Shown here: positions 33,025 through 44,353 of the stretch, piece by piece
How positions within the stretch are numbered: position 1 is the stretch's first letter
Layout: each line of letters starts with the position of its first letter
Origin: Gliomastix tumulicola
Lineage: Eukaryota > Ascomycota > Sordariomycetes > Hypocreales > Bionectriaceae
Length of the DNA stretch: 64,000 nucleotides
Assembly (NCBI GenBank): GCA_001599755.1
Contig: BCHX01000001.1
Span: 62,001-126,000 of the forward strand
Reading direction: 5' to 3'
Made by a program: the position numbers and the translations under genes
The notes under the pieces: generated by a model
Told to the model about the DNA's origin: nothing
Seen by the model: only the letters and a program-made list of their open reading frames with translations
Database searches by the model: none

Positions 33025-34644
33025 CTAGCATAACTCCAAACCAGCAAGCAAATCTTTAGCTCGAATGTCAATTCCTCCTGAGGCCTTGTCCTCAATTCCG
33101 AAGGCAAGGAATAGCTCATCATCGAGATATCCATCATAGGACTGTCCTTTCTTCTTCCAGCTCATTGAGGTGACGTAGAAAAGATCAGATGTCCCTACCT
33201 CCTCTCTTATAGTCCGACCATGAATCCACAGTGGCAGTCGGGACATTGCATAAATGTCGAAGGGGGCATATTGGCGGAAGAGCATGACGTATGGCTCGTA
33301 GACGCTGTGGAAGTCCAAGTACGTCTTGTGTTGATAGATGGTAAATATGAACGTGTTGCTCGTGTTTGCGGCACAGTCTTCCCCCCCTCGGGCGCATAGT
33401 ATGATTCGCAGCGAGTTTGTCGCTTGATGGATCGACTCCGAGTTAGTGTCGAGAGGGGGCATCAATCTTCGCATACACGCGATATCCTGGTCCTCAGCAA
33501 ACACGGCCAAGTCCGGGCTAACAGAGCCATCTAGGTTCAGCTTTGCGAACGCCCTCTTTGGGAGGAGGTCGTAATGAACAAATGGTTGGTTCTCTCCATT
33601 CCAGAAAAGAAACCAATTCTTCTCTACGGCTCCCCAGGGCTCGGGCCGCTGGAGCTCTGTGCCGAGGCGGAAGTCTGCCGCGCCAGGAATCTCGTTTTTC
33701 CAATCCACCAAGGCTCTCAGGTCGTGGACAAACTGCCCGAAGCACGTGAATCTTGAGTTAGAACCATAGACCACCAATGGAGAGCCAGGTCCGTGGAAAG
33801 CACGAGCATCGTGCGGACCGATATTCATTTGCAGATGATCCAGGTCTCCTTGACACCCATCTCCAGCTGTAGGCGCAATAGGTAGGACGTTTGGAGGCCT
33901 CGTGCAGCGCAGCACATTATCTTCGAATACCGCGTCGCAAAATATCTCCGAGAACCTCCAAGATGGCTTGTCCGTCGCCCTTTGTGCTACAACGATCCAC
34001 GTGTCCTCCAGCTCTGGGTGCGGGATAATGTTAGGGTTCATGCCCTTCTCTTGACCGAAGTCGATGTTAAAGAACTTCCCGTCGGGCGTAGAAAGTGACT
34101 GTAGCAAGGTGTGTGACAGTGTCGTGTTATCTGGAGATTCATCGGCCGGATCTAGAGCAGTGGATGGAGATTCTTTGTCGGAGTGGTCGTGCGATTCGTC
34201 GTTCTCTACCGGATCGTGCTGGTCGTCGATTATTGCAGCAGCATCTTGAATCGTGTTCGCGCTGGATGAGTCGCCTTCTGTATGCGATTCGTCTAAGAGC
34301 GCTAAGTCGAGCGGCTCCTGGTCTTTCTCGTCATTGCCCAGATCGATCGGTGGGGTGAGGAGCGAAGCGTCTTGAGGTTCTAAATGATCGTGTCCCTCGT
34401 GACTGATTGATGATTGCTGAATGTCGTTGGGAAGCTCGTTCGGTAGCTCTAGACCCAGCCCATCCGCTTCGTCAAGCTCATCATTCCACCGGCCGTCATC
34501 TTGGGAGCTCTGGACCGGCCCAATCCAGGCCTTCGCCGTGCTTCGTATGTCCGGTGAATCGCGATAGAGAATGAATGTAAAGTAAAGAAAGACGAGAAAT
34601 GGGCCGACGCATAATGAAAGGCGCCTAAAGTCTCTGGACAGCAT
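33025..34644 (-). CDS. Type II membrane protein of unknown function (Golgi-like topology)
   Basis: Single exon, 539 residues from the ATG at 34644 (upstream frame opens only with TTG). Short basic cytosolic tail, one membrane span at about residues 10-27 (LCVGPFLVFLYFTFILY), an acidic Asp/Glu/Ser-rich stem of about 150 residues, then a globular lumenal part with GDGCQGDLDHLQMNIGPHD and YGSNSRFTCFGQF. This layout is that of Golgi glycosylation enzymes. I do not recognise the catalytic family; the aromatic, repeat-like lumenal part could be a beta-propeller, but this is a guess. It neighbours an acyltransferase-3 and a GT32 enzyme. Confidence 0.8.
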   Translation of the reverse strand: MLSRDFRRLSLCVGPFLVFLYFTFILYRDSPDIRSTAKAWIGPVQSSQDDGRWNDELDEADGLGLELPNELPNDIQQSSISHEGHDHLEPQDASLLTPPIDLGNDEKDQEPLDLALLDESHTEGDSSSANTIQDAAAIIDDQHDPVENDESHDHSDKESPSTALDPADESPDNTTLSHTLLQSLSTPDGKFFNIDFGQEKGMNPNIIPHPELEDTWIVVAQRATDKPSWRFSEIFCDAVFEDNVLRCTRPPNVLPIAPTAGDGCQGDLDHLQMNIGPHDARAFHGPGSPLVVYGSNSRFTCFGQFVHDLRALVDWKNEIPGAADFRLGTELQRPEPWGAVEKNWFLFWNGENQPFVHYDLLPKRAFAKLNLDGSVSPDLAVFAEDQDIACMRRLMPPLDTNSESIHQATNSLRIILCARGGEDCAANTSNTFIFTIYQHKTYLDFHSVYEPYVMLFRQYAPFDIYAMSRLPLWIHGRTIREEVGTSDLFYVTSMSWKKKGQSYDGYLDDELFLAFGIEDKASGGIDIRAKDLLAGLELC

Positions 34645-35343
34645 TTTCAAGGTGGCAGAGGAGGGGAACCCGCCCAAGGGTGCATGCAGGTGAGCGCTTG
34701 GGCGGTAAGAAAAGCTGGCAAACCTGCGTCCCTACTCTTGGCACTGCACCAAATCTTGGTAGGGAGGTCAAGCGCAAGCACCAATGTCTTCTTGAAACTC
34801 CGGAGGGCGAAAGGTTGGAGAAGACGTCAGACAGCAGCAGGATCTTGTTCGGCCCATCAGTGCATGTGCATGGAAATGATGTAACCAGGGCAGAGTCCGC
34901 TGTATCTCCAAGGCTTCCTCTGCGACTAAGCTTGTGGGGTAAATAGACAAGCCGATTTATCCGTGGGTACCTGCAGATACGAGGGACAAAGCTGAGTCAA
35001 GGCATGAATTCGCATGAATTAGCACAGTTAGTGAGGTGTGGTGCACAGGGCACAAGCACATGTGCTGAATTGACCCTCCAACTATCATGTGCTTGCCGAG
35101 GAAGACCAGGGGCGAGTGGAGAATGAGCAAGATCGGCACGGGGATGGATTATTGGAGTCTAGAGCCCGTGGGGTTTCTGGGCAACTGGGGTGCTGGGGTG
35201 CTGAGGCAGGGGAAGGACGCTATGAGAGTCTGGAGTCTGGACATCATCACGTTGATCGATAGTTGCTGCTTCAGAAGAGCGACTGACAGATTCATAGATA
35301 TCGTGAAATGTGATACGGATTCTCTGCCCATTAGCAACGGTGC
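34645..35343. other. Intergenic region, no gene seen
   Basis: Promoter of the type II membrane protein gene and 3' flank of the acyltransferase gene; only shadow frames. Confidence 0.55.
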
Positions 35344-36909
35344 CTAAGCTTTGGCTTGCTTGACTGGTGGCAGGTCCTCCAGCGTCCGTTTGTAAATCCA
35401 GCCAGCCAGCTTCACGCACGGCGTGTCCACCATGCGGGTAGTAATGTCCGCGAGCGCGAGAGTGACAGGGAGCAGGACGATGTGAGGCAGCAGAAACGAC
35501 ACCTCGAACCCAACAGGCCCTACCCGTGGCAGATGCAGCGCATTGCACCACCTCGGAATATGCTCCAAGTGTTCGTCTGATACCCATCCAGCGGCAGCGT
35601 AGAGTCGCTCCCCCAGCGTCCACATGACGGGACCATGAACCATGTACAAGGCAAACGCGATGCGGCCGAGATATTGGCAGAATCTCGTCTCGAAAAATCG
35701 CTTCAACCAGTGAATGCGGGGGGTCGCAGACACCAGGAAAGTCGCAGCCCAGAAGAGATAGAACCACTTGTAGTCAAAGACAGCCTGTGGCTTCAAGAAC
35801 GACAGAAAGTACCAGCCGCGACTCTTCGAGAGCTGTTCGACGTCCCGGTTCTCAGAGGGAACGCCGCCGAGAAACATGCTCAGCGCAAATAAGTGGTAGT
35901 AGATGAAGTCCTTCCAGGGCTCCAACCTCGCCAACACACGAGGCAGCTCCCCCTTTTCTGCCAATAAATCGAGGTCGCATAGCAGCATTCCCATCGAGAA
36001 CATGGCGCAGTACCACCCATCCACGACGTACATGAAGTAGAAGATGAGGGCGCTTTGACACCATAGTCGGGCATGCGATGTGCAACGGGAGAAGGCCGCC
36101 AGGGTGGTGAAGACGACAACGGATCCCTTCATCTCGACCGGTATTGACCAGAGGTGGAAATTGTGCTTCAGCCAAGGCTCTCCTCCCTCTTTGAACACGA
36201 AGCTGAAGTTTTTGAACTCCAGGTAGAATGCCCTGATCTCATCAATCCAGCTGCCTTGTCGTTCAATCCCCTTCACCCAGAGACCGAAGAGGTGCCATGT
36301 CGTTATGTAAACGATGGTCGTGATGATGAGCGGCAAGAATAGGCGTATCCAGCGTCGGAAGAAGGACGACGCCAAGTGATCCCCGAACTGAACAAAGTCG
36401 CCTGCTTGGATCAGATTGAGAGGCTTTATTGCCAGGACATATCCCGACAGGACGAAGAATGTCGATACTGCGAAGTGGCCACCGCCCAGGAATTGCCGGA
36501 TCCCCGGAAAGGCAGCGAAGTGATAGTTGCCTTCGTATCCAAAGCCGGTCTCGAATATTTTTGTTTGACCACTTGCCTCATGCGCCTTGAGCTCGTGGTG
36601 GTGAAAGTATACAATCAACGCTGCAAAGCCTCGTAGCCCGTCGAGATACGCCGTTGGCCGCAATCTGTCCGCTGTCGGCCTTGGTGTGCCCCAAGAGGAG
36701 AACTGGCGCAAGGAGAATCTGGGCGTCGGAGCAGGCTTCCACTGGGATGGCGACTGCTTCTGCGCATCCCACTGATTGATGCCCAGTCCAGTTTCAATCT
36801 CATCCCAGCCGTCCTCACGAGGCAATGCCGTCCCAGAATTCATCGTGTCGAGGTTTGATAGGACCGTCGCCTTGAACCGCGTCGGTGAATGCTTCTCGGT
36901 GACGTCCAT
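35344..36909 (-). CDS. Acyltransferase-3 (OafA/NodX-like) membrane protein
   Basis: Single exon, 521 residues, start ATG at 36909. A soluble N-terminus of about 85 residues precedes the acyltransferase-3 domain: YLDGLRGFAALIVYFHHHE with the histidines of the conserved first span, FFVLSGYVLAIKPL, SSFFRRWIRLFLPL (R-R-x-x-R), FHLWSIPVEMKGS, then a series of further spans to VDTPCVKLAGW. The family transfers acyl groups to sugars or lipids at membranes. Beside a GT32 mannosyltransferase and a Golgi-type protein, the likely acceptor is a glycan or glycolipid. Confidence 0.92.
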   Translation of the reverse strand: MDVTEKHSPTRFKATVLSNLDTMNSGTALPREDGWDEIETGLGINQWDAQKQSPSQWKPAPTPRFSLRQFSSWGTPRPTADRLRPTAYLDGLRGFAALIVYFHHHELKAHEASGQTKIFETGFGYEGNYHFAAFPGIRQFLGGGHFAVSTFFVLSGYVLAIKPLNLIQAGDFVQFGDHLASSFFRRWIRLFLPLIITTIVYITTWHLFGLWVKGIERQGSWIDEIRAFYLEFKNFSFVFKEGGEPWLKHNFHLWSIPVEMKGSVVVFTTLAAFSRCTSHARLWCQSALIFYFMYVVDGWYCAMFSMGMLLCDLDLLAEKGELPRVLARLEPWKDFIYYHLFALSMFLGGVPSENRDVEQLSKSRGWYFLSFLKPQAVFDYKWFYLFWAATFLVSATPRIHWLKRFFETRFCQYLGRIAFALYMVHGPVMWTLGERLYAAAGWVSDEHLEHIPRWCNALHLPRVGPVGFEVSFLLPHIVLLPVTLALADITTRMVDTPCVKLAGWIYKRTLEDLPPVKQAKA

Positions 36910-38601
36910 GCCCGTATCATCAGGAAAGTCGAACAGTGCGTGCAGCTCGTAGCTTCAGGTTGATGATGATGTTCATGCGCAGGGAAATATTTCGACTAGA
37001 GCGTCACACAAGTATCACAAGCCAGCCTGGGAGTAGACGATGAAACGGACAGAATGACACGGGCCGCCAAGGATCCCGAGGCCCAGGGTGATTTTCCCCC
37101 TAAGTTGGACCACTACGAGCTTCACGCTATGTGAGGTCAGACAGCGGGTTGGTCGGCCGAACAGTCGAGAAAGCTGGTTAACGTCCAGCTGCATCGGCGA
37201 ATCTGTGGAGTGCCCTCACATGGTGCTGAATCGGCAGGTCAGCCATGCAGGGTTTACTGCAGTTTTTCTGCATAATTCCGGCCTTCTTGAAACGACTATT
37301 CTTCCCCACACACCCATCATAAGACCCCCGGAATACGACGCAGCTGTGATTCCAGACCAAAGCCACTCATTTCGGTCGTCTTGGGCCTAAATAGCACGGG
37401 GCAGAATTGCCTCATCCGCCTTCTAGAGCCGACGCGCCCCAAGTATCTCCTGACTCACTCTAGCTAGGGGCACACATCTATCTACCTTGAAAATAGGGCA
37501 CCATAGTAAACGATTTGATGACTCCTCATACTGGTTAGACGACGGAAGACCGGCTTCCCCCACTTCTCCAGGAACTGAAGCTTGTGTGCCTGTGCCGCTC
37601 TCCAAACTCCACAAGCACAGGGGCTTGGGACCTGGAGAATGCAGATCTATGCTCAAGCCGGAAAACCTGCCGACACTATGACCCCAAATTCATCACTACT
37701 GACCTGGCCTATTGGGCAGTTTCACAAGCTCGGAATCGAGGCACACCTCGGCAACCCGATGGGCATCATATTCCCTCATGCAAGACGCAGCTAAGAGATT
37801 GCAAGGGCGGTGCCAATGCGATCTGACAGTCACATGCCAAGTAAAATGACACTGATCCGATCGAAGTAACCCCCCCCCCCCCCCCTTTTCCTCGTCCTGA
37901 GTCGTGCAACGAGACCACTGATACGTGATGATGATATCGCCATATTCTTCTCTCTTTCCACATCTCAACAGTGTGCGCGGATCTATGGTTTTACATCATT
38001 GTTTCCTATCAAGCTCTATTATGGGACGAGATCGTCACGTAACGTTGGAGTGTCTACTTACTTCCTCAATCGGCTCTCGACAAGAGGCCGCCGACTTCGT
38101 CATGCATTGATAATCCACTCATCCTTTGTGGGCACATTATTCAGGGACCAGGGTTCTACTGCAGGGAGGATTGTGGCGCGCTAATGAGGAGTGTCTGGAA
38201 AGACGGCATGTGAAGTTTCTTCGCCTAGTGCTCTGCTACTAGCACCACTCATCGTCACATGAACTCGGCAGGGACCGTCCAGAGCGCGAGTAATCTTGCA
38301 TCAGTGGTAGACTGGATCCGTGAAGATGCACTGACTCTCCATGTAAATCCTCCACATGCTCCGGATTCCCCCACCATCGGGTTCACCTCACGGCTGTCTA
38401 ATCTTGAGCCTCCTCAATCACCAGCGAGTCCTGCAGACCTCGTTGTACGGCTTCCCTCCCCCCCCCTGAGAGCTTCTCCTCTTCCTACCAAAGCCATTCG
38501 TCTTGATACTCGATCTTCCTTCCACCCAAGGAATCAAATAGTGCACCATTCACTTGCAAACGAAAGGCCAAGGCGAGGGAGGGCTCGTGGCCGCTGTCAA
38601 C
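36910..38601. other. 1.7-kb divergent promoter region between acyltransferase and GT32
   Basis: No supported gene on either strand. Contains a C16 homopolymer at 37870..37885. The open frame covering its 3' end belongs to a shadow of the GT32 gene. Confidence 0.55.
37870..37885 (+). repeat. Poly-C homopolymer tract (16 nt)
   Basis: Uninterrupted run of C in noncoding DNA; length in the assembly may be unreliable. Confidence 0.9.
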
Positions 38602-39834
38602 ATGAACTCGCCCCTGGGATCCCCCAGGTTCGCAGCCTCGACTGCCAAGTTCCGAAACAAAATACCAACACAAGTGAAGAGATGCATACCGCTATATCTC
38701 GGCATCGTCACCTTCCTCCTCATCGTGTTGAACTTCGACGTGCTCTGCAGCATCCCGAGCCCGATGGGCCTCGCATGGCGCCGCGAGGAGCCAGTTCGAG
38801 ATCCCCCGCGGAGGGGCTCATCCTTCCCTCAGAAGATATGGCAGACGTGGAAGATAGATCCGCTGTTATTCGGCGTGCGGGATACAGTCACGGCGCACTC
38901 GTGGCTGGACAGGAATCCTCACATGCGGTACGAGGTCATCACCGACGCCAACGAGATGACATACGTGGACGAGCATTTCGGTCCCTACGGTCTCAACAGA
39001 CCCGACATCGTGCAGTTCTACCGCAGCGTCAGCCTGCCCATCATCAAGGCAGACCTGCTACGATACATGATCATGTACGCCGAGGGTGGAGTCTATGCCG
39101 ACATTGACGTCGAGGCCCTCAGGCCCATGCACCGGTTCTTCCCGGAGCGCCACGACGAGAACGACTATGATATGATTGTCGGCATCGAGATCGACCAGCC
39201 CGAGTTCCGCGACCACCCCATCCTCGGCCAGAAGTCACAGTCTTTCTGCCAGTGGACAATCGTCTCGCGGCCTCGACAGCCAGTCATGCTGAAGCTCATT
39301 GAAAACATCATGAACTGGCTAAAGAGAGTGGCCAAAGAGCAAGGCGTGTCTGTGAGCGATGTCCAGCTTGATTTTGACCAAGTCATCAGCGGCACCGGTC
39401 CGAGCGCATTCACCACCGCGGTCCTGGAGGAGATGACCAGACAGTCCAAGCGCAAGAAGAAGGTGACTTGGGACGAGTTCCACGGTCTTGATGAGTCCAA
39501 GATCGTCGGCCGTGTCCTTGTCCTCAACGTCGAGGCTTTCTGCGCCGGCCAAGGTCACTCCGACTCAGGCAATCACAACTCGCGGGGTGCCCTGGTGAAG
39601 CACCATTACCATGCTTCCAACTGGCCAAGCAAGCACCCTCGGTTCAGTCATCCTGCCTACGGCCAGGTGGAGAACTGCAACTGGAATGCGGAATGCGTCA
39701 AGAACTGGGACGACAACGTGAGAGCGTTTGAATCGTTGCCCGAAGACGAGAAACAGACGAGAATCAACGCCTTCAACGACAAGCTGCGGAAAGAACTTGA
39801 GGACCTCGCAAAGCAGAAAGGCCATCGGCGGTGA
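38602..39834 (+). CDS. GT32 alpha-1,6-mannosyltransferase (Och1-like)
   Basis: Single exon, 410 residues. The start is the ATG at 38602; the longer open frame begins only with TTG. Type II topology: cytosolic tail, membrane span at about residues 30-50 (CIPLYLGIVTFLLIVLNFDVL region), then the GT32 domain with PQKIWQTWK, LPIIKADLLRYMIMYAEGGV and the DXD metal-binding motif in YADIDVEAL. The Och1 family adds mannose to N-glycan cores or to lipid-linked sugars in the Golgi, using GDP-mannose and Mn2+. C-terminus is charged and coiled. Faces the acyltransferase gene. Confidence 0.92.
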   Translation: MNSPLGSPRFAASTAKFRNKIPTQVKRCIPLYLGIVTFLLIVLNFDVLCSIPSPMGLAWRREEPVRDPPRRGSSFPQKIWQTWKIDPLLFGVRDTVTAHSWLDRNPHMRYEVITDANEMTYVDEHFGPYGLNRPDIVQFYRSVSLPIIKADLLRYMIMYAEGGVYADIDVEALRPMHRFFPERHDENDYDMIVGIEIDQPEFRDHPILGQKSQSFCQWTIVSRPRQPVMLKLIENIMNWLKRVAKEQGVSVSDVQLDFDQVISGTGPSAFTTAVLEEMTRQSKRKKKVTWDEFHGLDESKIVGRVLVLNVEAFCAGQGHSDSGNHNSRGALVKHHYHASNWPSKHPRFSHPAYGQVENCNWNAECVKNWDDNVRAFESLPEDEKQTRINAFNDKLRKELEDLAKQKGHRR

Positions 39835-40101
39835 TCCAGGATAGAATATGATGAGTCAAGAGGCGGTATGCAAGTATTGATTGAGGAATGATAATTTCAG
39901 AATGGCACTGGAGTACAAGGGATGGTTAACAAGGGGCGTTATTACAATACGGAGTGCTTTGGGCATACCCTGGTGGTACTATGAATTGAAACTACATTTA
40001 GAAAGATCTATGCCTGACATGGAACCGTGACCATATGTGATACGAAAAAAAAAAAAAGAAAACAAGAAACACACTTCTACCATCTTGGTGATTTGCCGCC
40101 G

Positions 40102-43100
40102 CTACTGCAGCATTTGCTGCATCGCGTTGACACTGTAGCTCTGATTACGCTCCATGAGGTCCGTGTGTCGTCCACTGTCCACGATCCGGCCTCCTTCGAC
40201 AACGAAGATCACATTCGCCTTCTGGACTGTGTGCAGGCGATGCGTGATGGCCAGCACTGTCGTCCCCTTCGAGGCTCTCTCGAGTCCTTCCTGGAGAGCC
40301 GCCTCGCTCTCGGCATCCAGCGCACTCGTGCTCTCGTCGAGAAGCAGAAGTCTCGGCCGGCGGACGAGGGCGCGGGCAATAGCCAGTCGCTGCCTCTGAC
40401 CACCTGAGAGCCGACTTGCGCCGGCACCGCAGTCCGTGTCGTAACCCTCGGGTAGGCTCTCGATAACATGGTGAATGTTGGCGAGCCGGCAAGCCTCCTT
40501 GATCTCCTCATCTGTCGCTTCATGACCAGGAGCAGCGCCGAGCGACACGTTGAAACGGACCGTGCCGCTGAATAGCGTGGGATCCTGAGGCACCAAGGCG
40601 ATGTTGTCACGGAAAGCCGACGTGTTAATGGAGCTGATGTCGCGGTCATCGAGCGAAATGGTGCCACTCGTGGGATTATACAACCGCTGAACGAGGGACA
40701 TGATCGTAGACTTGCCTGCACCAGACGGTCCGACAAGTCCTACGAACTGGCCAGGCTGGATGGTGAAGGACACATCTTCGAGGACAGAGACATCTGGTCG
40801 GTTCGGGTAGGCGAAGGATACCTTGTCGAAGCGGATACCAACACCACGATTCCCTCCCGCCCGGACCGGAGAAGAGGGTTCCCCAGACTCGCCAGCCGCT
40901 TCCACATCAGAGCTTCCGGCACCTGATGAGCTCCCCATCACAATCTTGGACACGTCCTGGGTCGATCCCAGCCGGATGATGTTCATGGTGCGAGACATGG
41001 CCGTGTGAGCACGGGAGAACTCGGGAGCAAGGTTGAACATGGTGGCCCAGAGCTGAGCACTGACGAGCATGGAGATGAGGACGATGAAGAACTGAGTCTG
41101 TGAGTACTCTCCCCTCATGATGAAGCGAGAGCCCCACCAGTAGGACAGGCAGTACACCAGCTTCCCGGTGCTGTGCGTCATCGCCAGCCAGATATTCGTT
41201 GACGCAGACGCGCGGAGGATCTGCTGCTGGGGACCCCGAAGAAGTCGAGAAAAGATGGACATGGTCTCCTTCTCGAGAGACAGGACAGCCACGGTGCGGA
41301 TAGATTGCACAGCCTCAACAGCCACGGCAGCGGCATTCGAAAAGGCACCAGCGGTACGTTCCTCATATCGAGCAAGCATGCGGAGCTGCATAAAACCACA
41401 TCCAAGGAGGATGGGAACTGACGCGAGACACACCAGCGCGATCTTCCAGGCGATGATGTGCGAGAGGACGATGGCAGCAACAAAGTTGACCAGGATCGAA
41501 AACACTGTGCCGAGCGTCGAGCCACTGAAGCCACCCACGGCAGCGCTGTCCTTGGTGATGATAGCCAGTAGCTTGGCGGGGCTCTCTGCTTGGTGCCAGT
41601 GGATGTCCTGCTCCATCAACGAGCGGAAGCAAAGGACTCGGATGAGATACAGCAGCTTCTCAGCCACGACGCCGAAGCATGACCACGCAGCAAAGTTGGC
41701 GAAGAGCTCGACGACAGCCAGCATGAACAGCAGTCCTCCAAAGAGGCGTCCGTTCTGTCTGATATGATCCGGGGTGTTACTGCAGGGGTTGAGCTCGCCC
41801 ACGGTGACACCGATGATGGTACCCGAACTGGGGAATGTGAGACCAACGATGAAGGCGGCACCCATCGCCATGAGGAGCCACGGCAAAGACGGTCGGATAA
41901 AGCGAGCCAAGGTCCTCCATACAGAGCCGGCAGGCTGCACTGCATCCAGAGCCGAGTCAGAGGCTTGAGTCTCCTCCTTCTTGGCCTCGATCTCCTTGGT
42001 TGGCTCGTCGATCTTCTCGTTCTTTTCGAAGTCAACAGTGTCTGCCTTCAGAGTCGACGCACCCACTGAGTCGCCGGAGATTGAACCTCCGTCGCCCTTG
42101 TCCTTGTGAGCAAGCGACTGCAGCTTGACCATGCGCTCAAAGGTGGTGCCTTCACGGGCCATCAGCTCCGCGTATGAACCTTGCTCCACGACCTGTCCGG
42201 CCTCCATCACGATAATGGTGTCGGCGTTGCGGATAGTCGACAGTCGATGAGCGATGCAGATGACAGTCCGGTGCTGGGCGGCTCGCTCCACAGCTCCCTG
42301 AATACGGCGTTCACTCGCCGAGTCCAGTGCAGAGGTCGCCTCATCAAGGACCAGAATCCGAGGATCGCGGATGAGAGCCTGAGCAAGGGCGACACGCTGG
42401 CGCTGCCCACCGCTGAGAAGCGATCCCTTGGGACCAACATTCGTTCCGTAGCCGTTCTCGAGTCTCTCAATAAAGGTAGAAGCATCCGCCTGCTCGGCAG
42501 CGTCCTGGACAAGACGACAGATTTCCTCGGCTTGCGGTCCAAAGCCCTTGGCCGCATTCATGATGTCCCGACCTTTGTCCGACAATTCTTCCATCTCAGC
42601 GCTATAAAGGAAGTCCTTCAGGTGAGCATGGGAAGAACCCGGGGAGTTGATCAATCCTCGAGCAATGTTAGAGAAGATGGAACCGTTCATCAAGGATGGC
42701 TCCTGCTGGACGAAGCCCATGAGACTCCTGAGACTGCGGACGTTGAGATCCTTCACATCGTGGCCATCAATCGTGATGGACCCCTCGGTTGGGTCGTACA
42801 GTCTGCTGAGGAGCGCTGCGACCGTCGATTTTCCACTGCCAGAGAGGCCAACAATAGCGGTATATCGGCCCGTCGGGAAGGACAGATCAACGCTGCGCAG
42901 CACTGGCTGCGTCGGTCTGCTGGGGTAGGCAAAGGACACACCGTTGAACTGGATGTCGACGGACTTGATGTCACCAGACAAGACCTGGCCCTGCTCCGAG
43001 GTGGCATCGATCAGCGACGGGGCTTCGATGTCGCGTAGAAGTCGTTGGTAGGCAGCCGAGGCACCGCCGAAGAGAGGGAGGATCGGGGCCGTGTTCCCAA

Positions 43101-44285
43101 GCATGACGCAAGCTGAATTTGTCAGGATATACCTATACCATGTACAACACATTTCCGGTAGGGGGGGCACTCACCATCAACGAGAATCATGATGACAGTG
43201 TAAATACTGCCGACAGAGGTACCATCTCCATCGCCTTCAGCAGTTCGAGCAACGAAATTACTACCCTGCCAGAACGCAAGGGCGTTGCCAGCATAGGCAA
43301 TAAAGTAGAGAAGACCAGCCTGAACAGCGGCAACGGTGGCCTTCTTGATGCCGCTCTTGCTGGCGTCCGCGGTGAGGAGACTAAACTTCCTCTCCAATCG
43401 CGTAGCTGCTCCAAAGGCCTGGACGACAGCAATATTGGACAGACACTCGCCGGCCAGGGACGAGGCGGTAGCGAAAGACTCGGCCATCATCCCTGCATAC
43501 TTGCCGAAATACGCACCGCCTATGACGGACATGAGCAGGAATGCAGGGACCATGGACGTGAGCATGCCGGCCAGCTTCGGCTGCTTGATGAACGCAATGA
43601 TGAAGGACGTGACGAAGAAGGACATGCTGGTGATGAAGATGCCGACCTTCTCCGACGTCCCTGCTTGGATAGCAGCGATGTCGCCATGCAGACTGGACGA
43701 GATATCCTGCGCGCCGGCACGGGAGTCGAAGAAAGAGGGCGGCTGGCGAAGAAGCGCCTTGAGATAGGCGACCCTCATTCGCTGTGCCAGTCGCTGGGAG
43801 ACGACGCCCCAGATGGTGATGTACGCGTAAATGAGGACGAAGGCGCCGATGGCGATGTACGCCATCAGGGCAATCTTCTCATTGATCTGGCTCTCGTAGT
43901 CGAAGCCGTAGGAGTTGGACTCGGCAGCGCAGGTGGCACCATTGAGGTCGTCGACAAGCTGGCCGAAAACGATGGCAATCAGAGGGAAGGGCGTGCCCGC
44001 GGCAATGGCGAAGATGGTGCCGGAGAAAATGAGGGCGATATCGAGCCATGTTGGCTGCACGGCGAACAGGAGCTTGAAGAAGATGCCGGTTTGGTGGAAG
44101 AACTGGCAACGATGGCCGTCAGTAAGTCAGTCAGAACCGAATCATGCTGGGGAGAGGGAGAGGGAGAGGGAGGGGAAGAGGAAGGGGAATGTTGCGGACG
44201 TACGGGCTGCTTCGGTGGCGCATCTTCTGCCGGCTTTTGTTCCACGGCTGTCTGGCTGTCACTTCTGTCGTCTGCGGTTGACAGA

Positions 44286-44320
<35 letters not shown>

Positions 44321-44353
44321 GGGCGCAGTCGTCTTCTCGCTCTCGGCCGCCAT
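40102..44353 (-). CDS. Full-size ABCB (MDR-type) exporter
   Basis: Complement of exons 40102..43112, 43175..44102, 44204..44353; 1362 residues, (TMD-NBD)x2 as in P-glycoprotein. Exon 1 encodes an acidic tail with 13 consecutive alanines. NBD1: Walker A GLSGSGKST, signature LSGGQRQR, Walker B ILVLDEATSALD. NBD2: GPSGAGKST, LSGGQRQR, LLLLDESTSALD. Both sites look complete. Intron 1 (44103..44203) has a long CT-rich tract; the AG chosen is the one giving the conserved FFHQTGIFFKLLF start of TMD1. Plasma-membrane exporter of hydrophobic compounds or lipids. Position next to GT32/acyltransferase suggests it may export their product. Confidence 0.94.
44286..44320 (-). repeat. GCT/AGC trinucleotide repeat coding for poly-alanine
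   Basis: About 11.7 copies of GCT on the plus strand, read as alanine-coding GCA on the minus strand, in exon 1 of the ABC transporter. Likely length-variable. Confidence 0.9.

Noticed and set aside
38259..39107. 282-residue plus-strand frame overlapping the GT32 gene
   Set aside because: Arg/His/Pro-rich composition typical of an out-of-frame shadow; the GT32 frame has all family motifs.
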